From assembly GCF_003004785.1 (NCBI RefSeq), contig NZ_PVZS01000025.1, positions 1 to 58,550 on the forward strand: a DNA stretch of 58,550 nt, written 5' to 3'. A program made the position numbers and the translations under genes. Position 1 is the stretch's first letter. Every line of letters starts with the position of its first letter. The stretch is from Alsobacter soli. GTDB taxonomy: Bacteria > Pseudomonadota > Alphaproteobacteria > Rhizobiales > Beijerinckiaceae. Below the pieces are notes generated by a model that worked only from the letters and a program-made list of their open reading frames with translations, was not told the DNA's origin and made no database searches. Shown one piece after another: positions 32,742 to 42,713 of the stretch.

Positions 32742-34091
32742 ATGACCCTTCCGTCTTCCCTGATCCTCGCCGAGAAGTCCGTCCCCCGCTACACCAGCTA
32801 TCCCACCGCGCCGCACTTCACGCCCGCGGTGGATGCTTCCGTGGCGAAGCATTGGCTGGGCGAATTGAACCGCGACGCCAGCCTCTCCGTCTACCTCCAC
32901 GTCCCTTATTGCCGGGCCATCTGCAATTACTGCGGCTGCAACACCAAGGCGGCGCGGCGGGACGAGCCCCTGGACGACTACACCGAGACGCTTCTGGCCG
33001 AGATCGACGTCGTCGCCGACGCCACCCCGGCGCGCCGCATCACCCACATTCACTGGGGCGGCGGCACGCCGAGCCTGCTCGGCCCCGAGCGCCTGGCGCG
33101 CCTCGCCGACAAGCTCGCGTCCCGGTTCGACTTCGGCGCCATCGTGGAGCACGCCATCGAGCTCGACCCGCGCACGGTGGATGAGAACCTGGCCCGCGGC
33201 CTCGCCCGCATCGGCGTAAATCGCACGAGCCTGGGAGTCCAGGACCTGAACCTGCACGTGCAGAAGGCGATCGGCCGCGTGCAGCCCTACGAAACCGTGG
33301 CGCGCTGCGTGGACATGCTGCGCGCCGTCGGGATCGAGGCGATCAACCTGGACCTGATGTATGGCCTGCCCCACCAGGGCGTGGACGACGTCGTCCGCAC
33401 GGCGGAGCTCGCCGCCGGCCTCGAGCCCTCGCGGTTCGCAATCTTCGGCTACGCCCACGTGCCGTGGTTCAAGCCGCATCAGCGCCTGATCGACGCCGCT
33501 GCCCTGCCGGGCGCCGCCGAGCGCCTGCAGCAGGCTGACGCAGCCCGGGCGGCCCTGGTCGGCCGCGGCTACGAGGAGATCGGCCTCGACCATTTCGCCC
33601 GCCCGGACGATCCCATGGCGGTGGCCTCCCGCGAGGGCTCCCTTCGGCGCAATTTCCAGGGCTACACCACCGACCTCGCGGACGCCCTGATCGGCCTGGG
33701 GGCCTCGTCCATCGGCCGCGTGCCCAAGGGCTACGTGCAGAACGCCGTGGACGTGCCCGGCTGGCGGCGCGCCGTGGAGGCGGGCCAGCTGTCCATCGTG
33801 AAAGGCGTCGCCTTCTCAGCGGACGACCATGTCCGGGCGAGCGTGATCGAGCGGCTGATGTGCGACTTCGCCGTGGACTTCGGCGAAATCGCCGCCGGCG
33901 CCTACGGTCGCCAGGAAGCCCTCGACGACGCCATCCCGCCCCTGCGCGACCTGGAGCGCGACGGTGTTCTCCATCTGGATGGCCGCCGTGTGACGCTGAC
34001 GGACGAGGGCAAGCCCTTCATGCGGCTCGCCGCCGCCGCCTTCGACGCGTACCTGCGGAAGGGGACCGGCCGCCATTCGGCGGCCGTGTGA
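32742..34091 (+). CDS. hemN: Oxygen-independent coproporphyrinogen III dehydrogenase
   Basis: Radical SAM enzyme that converts coproporphyrinogen III to protoporphyrinogen IX without oxygen. 449 residues. The CxxxCxxCxC cluster has C57, C61, C64 and C66 (PYCRAICNYCGCN). GGGTPSLL and the conserved HVPWFKPHQ and LMYGLPHQ motifs support HemN rather than the HemW/YggW chaperone branch. It is preceded by an FNR/FixK-type box, so expression at low oxygen is expected. The ATG at 32742 lacks a ribosome-binding site because the inverted repeat 32712-32740 occupies that position. Convergent with an AprI/Inh-type gene. Confidence 0.93.
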   Translation: MTLPSSLILAEKSVPRYTSYPTAPHFTPAVDASVAKHWLGELNRDASLSVYLHVPYCRAICNYCGCNTKAARRDEPLDDYTETLLAEIDVVADATPARRITHIHWGGGTPSLLGPERLARLADKLASRFDFGAIVEHAIELDPRTVDENLARGLARIGVNRTSLGVQDLNLHVQKAIGRVQPYETVARCVDMLRAVGIEAINLDLMYGLPHQGVDDVVRTAELAAGLEPSRFAIFGYAHVPWFKPHQRLIDAAALPGAAERLQQADAARAALVGRGYEEIGLDHFARPDDPMAVASREGSLRRNFQGYTTDLADALIGLGASSIGRVPKGYVQNAVDVPGWRRAVEAGQLSIVKGVAFSADDHVRASVIERLMCDFAVDFGEIAAGAYGRQEALDDAIPPLRDLERDGVLHLDGRRVTLTDEGKPFMRLAAAAFDAYLRKGTGRHSAAV

Positions 34092-34094
34092 CGC

Positions 34095-34922
34095 TCACTG
34101 CTTCTTGAGGTAGAGCTGGGCCCCGCTCACGGGGTCCTTCTGCCACGTCCCGTCCGGCATCACGGAGAAGCCTTGCTCGTGGCCCTTCTTGGCCACGAGG
34201 TAGAGGCGGCCGTTGCCGGTGCGCCACCCGACCGGGTCGAACACCTTCAGCCCTGAATCGATGCAGCCGCCGGAGAGCTTGGCGGGCATCCGGCCCTCTT
34301 TCCGCCCCTGCGCGAGGATGAGGTCGATCGAACAGATCGGCTTGTTCTTTTCGCGGGCCACGCCGTAGAGCCCGGCGAGCGACTGGGGAGTCACGTTCGG
34401 CGCGACGGAGGCCGGAGGAGGAGGAGGCGCTGCAACCCCGCCGCCCGCTTTCGGAGCGTGGGTCGCTGCCGGCCCGGCCGCCGTATGGACTGGCTCCGCG
34501 GCAGGCGCCCTGGCCTGGCCCAGCGGCTTCAAGGTGAGGCCTTCCGCCGCCGAGGCGAAGCCCGGACCGTTCGCTTCCCGCTCCAGCGAGACGAGCTTCT
34601 TGCCGGACGCGTCCACCATGGTGACCCTGGCGCCTTCGAGGTTCCAGCCTGCCGCCTGGCCGAGCAGAGGCAGGGCGGCGCGGCAGGCCGGCGGCGCGCC
34701 GAGCTGGCGCCCGTGCAGGCCTGCTTCGTCGCCCAGATGCACGCGACAGCTTCGGGCCGTCTTGGCGTTGGTGAACTCCCACGTGCCGGTCATGCCAGAC
34801 ACGTCGGCGTCTCCTTGCGCGGAGGCCGGAACGGCGCCTGCGGCCCAGAAAAGGGCCGCGCTTGCCGCGAGACCAAGCCCAAGCCGCGCCCAATAAGCGC
34901 CCATCAACCCACGCGCCCGCAT
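34095..34922 (-). CDS. Secreted AprI/Inh-type metalloprotease inhibitor-like protein, two domains
   Basis: 275 residues from the ATG at 34922, preceded by GGGGAGG. A GTG 7 codons earlier has no ribosome-binding site. Signal peptide ends near AVPASAQG. Two domains follow: one at about 45-130 with GTWEFTNAKTARSCRVHL, typical of AprI/Inh, then a Pro/Ala-rich linker (APPPPPASV), then a related domain (LAGLYGVAREKNKPICSIDL, GGCIDSGLKVFDP) to the end. AprI/Inh proteins are periplasmic inhibitors of serralysin proteases. No serralysin is in the window, so a target is unknown. Confidence 0.75.
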   Translation of the reverse strand: MRARGLMGAYWARLGLGLAASAALFWAAGAVPASAQGDADVSGMTGTWEFTNAKTARSCRVHLGDEAGLHGRQLGAPPACRAALPLLGQAAGWNLEGARVTMVDASGKKLVSLEREANGPGFASAAEGLTLKPLGQARAPAAEPVHTAAGPAATHAPKAGGGVAAPPPPPASVAPNVTPQSLAGLYGVAREKNKPICSIDLILAQGRKEGRMPAKLSGGCIDSGLKVFDPVGWRTGNGRLYLVAKKGHEQGFSVMPDGTWQKDPVSGAQLYLKKQ

Positions 34923-35031
34923 CCGCCAGCCTCCCCGCCGCACGATTGTCAGCTGTCGCCCGTTTAACCGCGAAACGGGCGACGCTCAATCCAACATGCG
35001 GGGAACGCGCGAGCGCAAGAAGAGGATGCGC

Positions 35032-36003
35032 TCAGCCCTTCCGAGGCCAGGGCGTTTCCGCAACAGGCGTCAGCGGCCCCTTGCCGGACAGGAAGGAGGT
35101 GATGTTGTCCACCACGAGCTGGCCCATCAGGTTGCGGGTGTGGTGGGAGGCCGAGCCGACATGCGGCAGGAGCACGGCGTTCTCCAGCGCCATGAGTTCG
35201 GCCGGGACGTGCGGCTCCTTCTCGAACACGTCGAGGCCGGCAGCCGCGATCACCTTGTTCTGGAGGGCGTTGATCAGCGCGCCCTCATCCACCACCGTCC
35301 CGCGGCCGATGTTGATGAGCACGCCCTGGGGACCAAGCGCACGAAGGACTTCCGCGTCGATGATGTGGAACGTGTCCGCTCCGCCCGGCGCGACGCTGAT
35401 CAGGATGTCGCAGGCCTCCGCCATCCCGACGAGCGTGGGATAGTACTTGTATGAGACGCCCTTCTGCTCGTTGCGGCCGTGGTACACGACCGTGAGGCCG
35501 AACGCCTCGCACCGGGTCGCGATCGCCTTGCCGATGCGCCCAAGCGCCAGGATGCCGACCGTCTTGCCCCGCAGCGTGTTGTGCGTCAGCGGATAGGGCC
35601 CCTGCTTCTCCCACTTGCCGGCCCGCAGATAACGCTCCGAGGCCGACAGTTCGCGAACCGTCATGAGCAGCAGCCCGAGGCAGGTGTCCGCGACCTCCTC
35701 GGTCAGCACGTCCGGCGTGTTGGTGACCACGATGCCGTGCTGGCCCGCCCAGGCCGCGTCCACCGTGTCGTAGCCGACGCCGAAGTTCGCCACGATCTCG
35801 AGCTTCGGCAGCTTCGACATGAGCGCCGCGTCCGTCTTCGCGTGCCCGCCGGTCGCCACCGCGCGGATGCGGGGGCCGAACTCCGCCAGGAAGGCGTCGC
35901 GGTCGCCAATCTCGTTGAGCTTGTGAAGGGTGAACCGGTTCTCCAGCTGCTCCATGACGAGCGGCATCATCTTGCCGGTGACCAGAACCTCGATGTCCTT
36001 CAA
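35032..36003 (-). CDS. D-2-hydroxyacid dehydrogenase (glyoxylate/hydroxypyruvate reductase-like)
   Basis: 323 residues. It starts at TTG 36003, which has the strong ribosome-binding site GGGAGGA; no ATG fits. NAD(P)-binding GILALGRIGKAIA, active-site NIGRGTVVDEGAL (Arg), DVFEKEP (Glu) and LLPHVGSAS (His) are intact. It reduces glyoxylate, hydroxypyruvate or another 2-keto acid, or works in reverse. It is divergent from the CUT1-type ABC transporter, sharing a 262-bp gap with a LacI-like palindrome, so it may handle the imported acid. Confidence 0.88.
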   Translation of the reverse strand: MKDIEVLVTGKMMPLVMEQLENRFTLHKLNEIGDRDAFLAEFGPRIRAVATGGHAKTDAALMSKLPKLEIVANFGVGYDTVDAAWAGQHGIVVTNTPDVLTEEVADTCLGLLLMTVRELSASERYLRAGKWEKQGPYPLTHNTLRGKTVGILALGRIGKAIATRCEAFGLTVVYHGRNEQKGVSYKYYPTLVGMAEACDILISVAPGGADTFHIIDAEVLRALGPQGVLINIGRGTVVDEGALINALQNKVIAAAGLDVFEKEPHVPAELMALENAVLLPHVGSASHHTRNLMGQLVVDNITSFLSGKGPLTPVAETPWPRKG

Positions 36004-36097
36004 GACGTCCTCCCAAGCGCCTCGTTCGAGGCGTCATTCAAACAGATCACGGCTCAGCGCCGTTCGGCCGGCACTTCACACGCTTGGCGCCTGAATT

Positions 36098-36109
36098 TCA
36101 ATCGATTGA
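36098..36109. promoter_or_regulatory. Palindromic operator-like site TCAATCGATTGA
   Basis: A perfect 12-bp palindrome with the central AATCGATT typical of LacI-family sites. It lies midway in the divergent gap (94 bp from the TTG, 156 bp from the ABC ATPase ATG). It resembles TCAAACGATTA at 14788 and 26362. Confidence 0.5.
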
Positions 36110-36265
36110 TGTTCGGCGGAAGCAGGCCTGCCTTGATTTCCGTGCAGCGCTTCGCGATGATGACGCCGCGCGCCGGCCGGAGCAAGGCTCAGCCCTGATC
36201 CGGCCGGCAAAATACAATGCTCGCCGACACGTTGGCATGGCCCGTGGCGAGACAGGGAGGACTTT

Positions 36266-37330
<1,065 letters not shown>

Positions 37331-37336
37331 TCTTCA

Positions 37337-37370
37337 AGCCGCGCGCGCCGACAGGTTCGCGCGGCTTTTT
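37337..37370 (+). terminator. Intrinsic terminator between the ATPase and binding-protein genes
   Basis: Stem AGCCGCGCG (37337-37345) and CGCGCGGCT (37358-37366) followed by TTTTT. It starts 7 bp after the ATPase stop, so the ATPase may be transcribed separately or act as an attenuated first gene. Confidence 0.8.
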
Positions 37371-37492
37371 CGTTCAGGGCCATCGCAAGCGGACGTAGAG
37401 CCGCCCTGCCCGCCGAGCTCCGCCGCCCCGCGGCCAACGCCAAGACCGCCGCAGGCGGCCCAACAAGAAACGACGCAAGGGAAGGAAACCAC

Positions 37493-38803
37493 ATGTTCAA
37501 TCTCGATCGCCGCTCGCTGATCAAGGGGGGCGCCGCCCTGGGCGCCATGGGCGCCACGGGGCTGCTCGACTTCGCCAAGGCCTGGGCCCAGCAGTCCCAG
37601 TGGAAGCCCGAACAGGGCGCCAGCCTCAACATGCTGCGCTGGAAGCGCTTCGTGGAGGCCGAGGACAAGCAGTTCATGGTCATGATCGACGCCTTCTCCA
37701 AGGCGACCGGCGTGAAGGTGAACATCTCCAACGAGTCCTTCGACGACATCCAGCCCAAGGCTTCCGTGGCGGCCAACACCGGCCAGGGTCCGGACCTGGT
37801 ATGGGGCCTGTTCTCCCTGCCCCAGTTGTTCCCGTCCAAGTGCCTGCCTGTCGGCGACGTCGCCGAATACCTCGGCAAGAAATACGGCGGCTGGGTGCCT
37901 TCGGCCCAGGCCTACGGCCAGTTCGAGGGCAAGTGGGTCGCAATCCCCGTCGCGTTCAACGGCGGCTACATCAACTATCGCATCTCGTCGATGAACAAGT
38001 CGGGGTTCAAGGAATTCCCGAAGGACACCGGGGGCTTCCTCGATCTCTGCAAGGCCATGAAGGGCAACAACTTCCCGGTCGGCTTCGCCCTCGGCCACGC
38101 CACCGGCGACGGCAATTCCTGGTGCCACTGGGCGCTGTGGTCCCACGGCGGCTACCTCGTCGACAAGAACGACAAGGTCATCATCAACTCGCCTGAGACC
38201 GCCAAGGCGCTGGAATACGTGAAGGAGCTCTACGGCACCTTCACGCCCGGCACCGCCTCCTGGAACGACTCGTCCAACAACAAGGCCTTCCTGGCTGGCG
38301 ACCTGCACCTGACGGGCAACGGCATCTCGATCTACGCCGCCGCGGTGGCGCAGGGGATGAAGAACATCGCCGAGGACATGGACCACGCGTTCTGGCCGAT
38401 TGGGCCCGTGGGCAAGCCGACCGAATTCCAGCTGGCCTTCCCGCTCCTGGCGTTCAACTTCACGAAGTACCCGCAGGCCTGCAAGGCGCTGATGGCCTAC
38501 ATGCTGGAAGCGGAGAACTACAATCCCTGGCTGGAGGCGGCGGCAGGCTACCTCACCCATCCGCTCAACGCCTACGACAACAACCCGGTCTGGACGAAGG
38601 ACCCGAAAAACACTGTGTTCCGCGAAGCCGCGAAGCGTACGCTCACGGCGGGCGGCCTTGGCTCCATCGGCGAAAAGGCGGCCGCCGCCCTGGCCGACTT
38701 CATCGTCGTGGACATGTTCGCGAACTACTGCACCGGCCGCGAGGACCTGAAGGGTTCCATCCGGGTGGCCGAGCGCCAGGCGCAGCGCCTGTTCCGTTCG
38801 TGA
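37493..38803 (+). CDS. Carbohydrate ABC transporter substrate-binding protein
   Basis: 436 residues, extracytoplasmic solute-binding family 1. The N-terminus FNLDRRSLIKGGAALGAMGA is a twin-arginine signal with AWAQQ cleavage. The mature protein has the WGLFSLPQLFP and GNSWCHWALWSHGGY regions typical of sugar or polyol binders. AAGGGAAGGAAA precedes the ATG. It is followed by a strong hairpin (38846-38869) and two permeases. The nearby 2-hydroxyacid and LtnD-like dehydrogenases hint at a sugar-acid or polyol substrate. Confidence 0.88.
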   Translation: MFNLDRRSLIKGGAALGAMGATGLLDFAKAWAQQSQWKPEQGASLNMLRWKRFVEAEDKQFMVMIDAFSKATGVKVNISNESFDDIQPKASVAANTGQGPDLVWGLFSLPQLFPSKCLPVGDVAEYLGKKYGGWVPSAQAYGQFEGKWVAIPVAFNGGYINYRISSMNKSGFKEFPKDTGGFLDLCKAMKGNNFPVGFALGHATGDGNSWCHWALWSHGGYLVDKNDKVIINSPETAKALEYVKELYGTFTPGTASWNDSSNNKAFLAGDLHLTGNGISIYAAAVAQGMKNIAEDMDHAFWPIGPVGKPTEFQLAFPLLAFNFTKYPQACKALMAYMLEAENYNPWLEAAAGYLTHPLNAYDNNPVWTKDPKNTVFREAAKRTLTAGGLGSIGEKAAAALADFIVVDMFANYCTGREDLKGSIRVAERQAQRLFRS

Positions 38804-38845
38804 CGGAGCGCGCATCCGCGCGACGGATCGAGAGAGCGAAGTCAT

Positions 38846-38869
38846 CCCGGCGGTCGCATGACCGCCGGG
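38846..38869 (+). terminator. mRNA hairpin after the binding-protein gene
   Basis: CCCGGCGGTC-GCAT-GACCGCCGGG, a perfect 10-bp stem 43 nt after the stop, no T run. It probably protects the binding-protein message or limits read-through to the permeases. Confidence 0.6.
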
Positions 38870-38930
38870 CCTGACGGGTCTTGACCCGAGGCGGCCGGCG
38901 GCAGGGCTGGCCGAACCCACGGAGACAACG

Positions 38931-39905
38931 ATGAGCGACAGCGTGGCGGGCCGCCTCACGGCCCCGGCCATTCGTCACACCACCCGGTGGGACAGGCTCC
39001 GCATCAACCGCAACTGGCTCGGCTTCTGGTTCATGCTGCCGGCGGCGCTGATCCTGGTGCTGTTCCTCGCCTACCCGCTCGGCAAGGGGGTCTGGCTGTC
39101 CTTCACGGACGCCAAGATCGGCCGCACCGGCGTCTTTATCGGCCTCGAAAACTACGAATGGCTCGGGCTTCCCTGGTGGGAAGACGCCGACGGCGTGTTC
39201 TGGCTCTCCGTGTTCAACACCGTTGTCTACACGGTGGTGGCGTCCGTCGTTAAGTTCGCCATCGGCCTCTACCTAGCGATCCTGCTCAACCAGCACCTGC
39301 CCTTCAAGGCGCTGATCCGATCGATCGTGCTGATCCCCTTCGTGGTGCCGACGGTCCTTTCGGCCATCGCGTTCTGGTGGATCTTCGATTCGCAGTTCTC
39401 GATCATCTCCTGGTCGCTGCGGCACATGGGCCTCATCGACCACAACATCAACTTCCTGGGCGACCCTAACAACGCCCGCGCGGCCGTCATCTTCGCGAAC
39501 ATCTGGCGCGGCGTGCCGTTCATCGCCATCACGCTGCTCGCCGGCCTGCAGACGGTCTCGCCCTCGCTCTACGAGGCCGCCACGCTCGACGGCGCGACGC
39601 GCTGGCAGAACTTCCGCTTCGTCACCTTCCCGTTGCTGACCCCCATCATCGCCGTGGTGATGACCTTCTCGGTGCTCTTCACCTTCACGGATTTCCAGCT
39701 GATCTGGGCCATGACCCGCGGCGGCCCCGTGAACGCCACCCATCTCATGGCCACCCTCTCGTACCAGCGCGCCATCCTGGCCGGGAACCTCGGCGAAGGC
39801 GCCGCCATCGCGACCGCGATGGTGCCCTTCCTGCTTTTCGCCATCATGGTTTCGTGGTTCGGCCTGCAGCGCCGCAAGTGGCAGCAAGGAGCGGACAATG
39901 ACTGA
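38931..39905 (+). CDS. Carbohydrate ABC transporter permease (MalF/UgpA type)
   Basis: 324 residues, six core transmembrane helices plus an N-terminal one. The EAA loop that contacts the ATPase is YEAATLDGATRWQNFRFVTFP (about 215-235). It pairs with the MalG-type permease, whose start overlaps the end of this gene by 8 bp. GGAGAC precedes the ATG. Confidence 0.88.
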   Translation: MSDSVAGRLTAPAIRHTTRWDRLRINRNWLGFWFMLPAALILVLFLAYPLGKGVWLSFTDAKIGRTGVFIGLENYEWLGLPWWEDADGVFWLSVFNTVVYTVVASVVKFAIGLYLAILLNQHLPFKALIRSIVLIPFVVPTVLSAIAFWWIFDSQFSIISWSLRHMGLIDHNINFLGDPNNARAAVIFANIWRGVPFIAITLLAGLQTVSPSLYEAATLDGATRWQNFRFVTFPLLTPIIAVVMTFSVLFTFTDFQLIWAMTRGGPVNATHLMATLSYQRAILAGNLGEGAAIATAMVPFLLFAIMVSWFGLQRRKWQQGADND

Positions 39906-40803
39906 CGCCGCCGTCCGCGAGCATTCGCGCCCAGCCCTCACCGACGACCGGGAGGGCATGAGCTACCTCGACAGCATCGGGCGCCGGCTGGTGCACCTGT
40001 ACCTGCCGCTCGGCCTCATCATGGTGGTGCTGATCTTCCCCTTCTACTGGATGGCCCTCACCGCCATCAAACCGGACAATCAGCTCATCGACATGGACAC
40101 CTACAACCCGTTCTGGGTTGTCAGTCCTACCTTGAAGCACATCAACAAGCTGCTGTTCGAGACGAACTACCCGACCTGGCTCTGGAACACGATGTACGTG
40201 TCCATCCTGGCCACCGTGCTGTCGCTGTTCGCCAGCGTGCTGGCCGCCTACGCCATCGTGCGCATCCGCTACAAGGGGGCCCAGTGGGTGGGCGCGGCCA
40301 TTTTCCTGGCCTACCTGGTGCCGCCGTCGATCCTGTTCATCCCGCTGGCCACGATCATCCAGGCCTATGGGCTGTTCGACAGCCCCATGGCGCTGGTGCT
40401 CTGCTATCCCACCATCCTGATCCCGTTCAGCACCTGGCTGCTGATGGGCTACTTCAAGACGATCCCTTACGAGTTGGAGGAGTGCGCCCTCATCGACGGC
40501 GCCTCGCGCTGGCAGATCCTGGTCAAGATCATCCTGCCGCTCGCTGTGCCGGGGCTGATCTCTGCCGGCATCTTCTCGCTCACGCTTTGCTGGAACGAGT
40601 TCATCTACGCGCTGACCTTCCTGTCCTCGACGACCAAGAAGACGGTGCCGGTGGCGATCGTCAGCGAGTTCGTGGACGGCGACATCTATCGCTGGGGATC
40701 CCTGATGGCCGGCGCCCTGGTGGGATCGCTGCCCCTCGTGATCCTGTATTCGTTCTTCGTCGAGCACTACGTCTCCGCCATGACCGGGGCCGTGAAGGAG
40801 TAA
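39898..40803 (+). CDS. Carbohydrate ABC transporter permease (MalG/UgpE type)
   Basis: 301 residues with six helices and the EAA loop ELEECALIDGASRWQILVKIILP (about 195-215). Overlap of 8 bp with the upstream permease and an AAGGAG ribosome-binding site indicate coupled translation. The next dehydrogenase begins 4 bp after its stop, using the AAGGAG that precedes the stop codon. Confidence 0.88.
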   Translation: MTDAAVREHSRPALTDDREGMSYLDSIGRRLVHLYLPLGLIMVVLIFPFYWMALTAIKPDNQLIDMDTYNPFWVVSPTLKHINKLLFETNYPTWLWNTMYVSILATVLSLFASVLAAYAIVRIRYKGAQWVGAAIFLAYLVPPSILFIPLATIIQAYGLFDSPMALVLCYPTILIPFSTWLLMGYFKTIPYELEECALIDGASRWQILVKIILPLAVPGLISAGIFSLTLCWNEFIYALTFLSSTTKKTVPVAIVSEFVDGDIYRWGSLMAGALVGSLPLVILYSFFVEHYVSAMTGAVKE

Positions 40804-40807
40804 GCGC

Positions 40808-41683
40808 ATGATCGTTGGTTTCGTCGGCCTCGGCGCCATGGGGCTCCCCATGGCGCAGAACCTCGTGCGGCGTCAGTTTCGCGTGCGGGGCTTCGACATG
40901 CGGCGCGAGGCCGTTGACGCCCTGGCGCAGGCGGGCGGCGTCGCGGCCGGCTCCGCCCGGGAGGCGGCCGAGGGCGCGGACGCGCTCGTCCTCATGGTGG
41001 TCAATGCCGCCCAGGCCGAGGCGGTGCTGTTCGATGCCAGCGCCCTGGAGGCGCTCGCGCCGGGCGCGACCGTCATCGTCATGGCGACCTGCCCGCCCGC
41101 GGCCGCCAAGGCGCTCGCCGAGCGCGTGGCCGCCACGGGCCGCAGCTTCGTGGACGCACCCGTGTCAGGCGGCGTGGTCGGCGCCATCGCCGGCACGCTC
41201 ACCATCATGGCGTCCGCGCCGAAAGCGGTTTTCGAAGGCGCGAAGCCCGTGCTCTCGGCCCTGGGCGACAAGTTGTTCCATGTCGGCGAGGAGCCCGGCC
41301 AGGGCTCGGCCGTGAAGACCGTCAACCAGCTCCTCTGCGGCGTGCACATCGCCGCCGCCGCCGAAGGGCTCGCCCTGGCTGAGAAGGCCGGCATCGACGG
41401 CCGGATCTTCCTGGAGATCCTCGGCGGCTCCGCCGCCTCGAGCTGGATGCTCAAGGACCGTGGCCCGCGCATGCTGGAAGACGAGCCGCGCGTCACCAGC
41501 GCTGTCGACATCTTCGTGAAGGACCTCGGCATCGTGCTGGACGCCGGGCGCGCCTCCAAGAGCGCCACGCCGCTGGCGGCGGTTGCGCACCAGTTCTTCC
41601 TGTCCGCCTCCGCCCAGGGTCTCGGCGGCAAGGATGACAGCCAGGTGGTGGAGGTCTACCGCGCGCTGGCGGGGATGAAGTAG
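40808..41683 (+). CDS. NAD-dependent 3-hydroxyacid dehydrogenase, LtnD/GarR-like
   Basis: 291 residues of the beta-hydroxyacid dehydrogenase family. NAD-binding GFVGLGAMGLPMAQN, the substrate loop DAPVSGGVVGA, catalytic Lys in VKTVNQLL and the C-terminal KDLGIVLD. The VVNAAQAEAVLF segment is like L-threonate dehydrogenase (LtnD). As the last gene of the CUT1-type transporter operon it likely oxidises the imported compound or its product. With DenD at 15983, tetronates are candidate substrates. Identity within the family is not certain. Confidence 0.85.
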   Translation: MIVGFVGLGAMGLPMAQNLVRRQFRVRGFDMRREAVDALAQAGGVAAGSAREAAEGADALVLMVVNAAQAEAVLFDASALEALAPGATVIVMATCPPAAAKALAERVAATGRSFVDAPVSGGVVGAIAGTLTIMASAPKAVFEGAKPVLSALGDKLFHVGEEPGQGSAVKTVNQLLCGVHIAAAAEGLALAEKAGIDGRIFLEILGGSAASSWMLKDRGPRMLEDEPRVTSAVDIFVKDLGIVLDAGRASKSATPLAAVAHQFFLSASAQGLGGKDDSQVVEVYRALAGMK

Positions 41684-41688
41684 CCCTC

Positions 41689-41797
41689 CGTCATTGCGAG
41701 CGTAAGCGAAGCAATCCAGGGCCGTCAGGCTCGACCGGCAAGGGTTCCGCCCCTGCCCTTCTGGATTGCTTCGTCGCTGCGCTCCTCGCAAGGACGG
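41689..41797. repeat. Inverted pair of palindromic repeats (family A)
   Basis: CGTCATTGCGAGCGTAAGCG at the left and CTGGATTGCTTCGTCGCTGC plus GCTCCTCGCAAGGACGG at the right. The right copy is almost identical to 126-160. It fills the gap between convergent genes and may terminate both. Confidence 0.85.
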
Positions 41798-41799
41798 AT

Positions 41800-42651
41800 T
41801 CACCCCAGCTCGAACGTCGTCACCCCGAAGATGCGCCCGACCGGGAGTTCCGGCGCGGGCCCCCGATACATTCGCGCTGTCTCGAACACGGGAGACAGGT
41901 CGAAGCGCTCGGCCAGCTCAAGCGCCTCGTCGTTCGGCTCCGGTGGGTCCAGCGCCACCGTTTCGCCCTTCACCTCCGAGGCGAGAGCCCTGAAGATCAG
42001 CTCAGCGGTCTCTGGATCGTCCGCGAACAGCGGGCCGATCTTGTGCCCCTGCCGGCAGGGCCGGATGACGCCGTAGCCACGCAACTCCCCCTCGTCGATG
42101 AGGGCGTAGCCAATGCGGCCCTCGCCGCGGACCCAGCGGGTCACGAAGTCGTCCCGTGGCGCCCCGAAGCACGGGCGGTCGTAGGCCAGAACCGAAGGCA
42201 GGATCCCTTGCCCGATCCGCTGCAGCCGGGGATCCAGTGGCATGTCCGCCCTCGCCAGCCCTTCGTAGCGCACGTTGCGCCAGGCGAACTCGAAGCCGCT
42301 CTTCCTGTAATTGTCCTGCTGCGCCGGGACGCCGTCGAGGCCGACCCTGCGGCCACCTTGATGCGTCATGCCGGCCTGCCACAGCCGCCATCCGATTCCC
42401 TTGCCACGAAATGCCGGGGCGGCGATGTAGAGGCCCAGGAAGCCGAACGTCTCGCCATAGCGCACCACCGAAATGGCCGCGGCCGGCTCCTCGCCCACAA
42501 AGGCCGTGAGAAACCCGCCCGGGTCCGTCGCCCGGAACACGCCGGCGTCCGCCAGGCCCGGGTTCCAGCCCTCGGCCGCCGCCCAGTCGAGCGTGCGCTG
42601 CAGGTCGTCGTGCATCATGGGGCGGATGACGAGATCGGGCTGCTCAGTCAT
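41800..42651 (-). CDS. GNAT family acetyltransferase (two-domain, YitH-like)
   Basis: 283 residues from the ATG at 42651; an in-frame ATG 12 bp upstream is an alternative. The N-terminal GNAT domain (about 10-135) has IAAPAFRGKGIGWRLWQAGM as motif A. The C-terminal half (GYGVIRPCRQGHKIGPLFADDPETAE) is the extra domain of YitH-like acetyltransferases. The acceptor is unknown. The gene lies 62 bp after the racemase-like gene, on the same strand, and may be independent. Confidence 0.82.
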   Translation of the reverse strand: MTEQPDLVIRPMMHDDLQRTLDWAAAEGWNPGLADAGVFRATDPGGFLTAFVGEEPAAAISVVRYGETFGFLGLYIAAPAFRGKGIGWRLWQAGMTHQGGRRVGLDGVPAQQDNYRKSGFEFAWRNVRYEGLARADMPLDPRLQRIGQGILPSVLAYDRPCFGAPRDDFVTRWVRGEGRIGYALIDEGELRGYGVIRPCRQGHKIGPLFADDPETAELIFRALASEVKGETVALDPPEPNDEALELAERFDLSPVFETARMYRGPAPELPVGRIFGVTTFELG

Positions 42652-42713
42652 GAGGACTTCCATGTGACCGCCATGGCCGGGCCGGTCCCGAGCCGGGCCA
42701 TGACGGCTGAATG

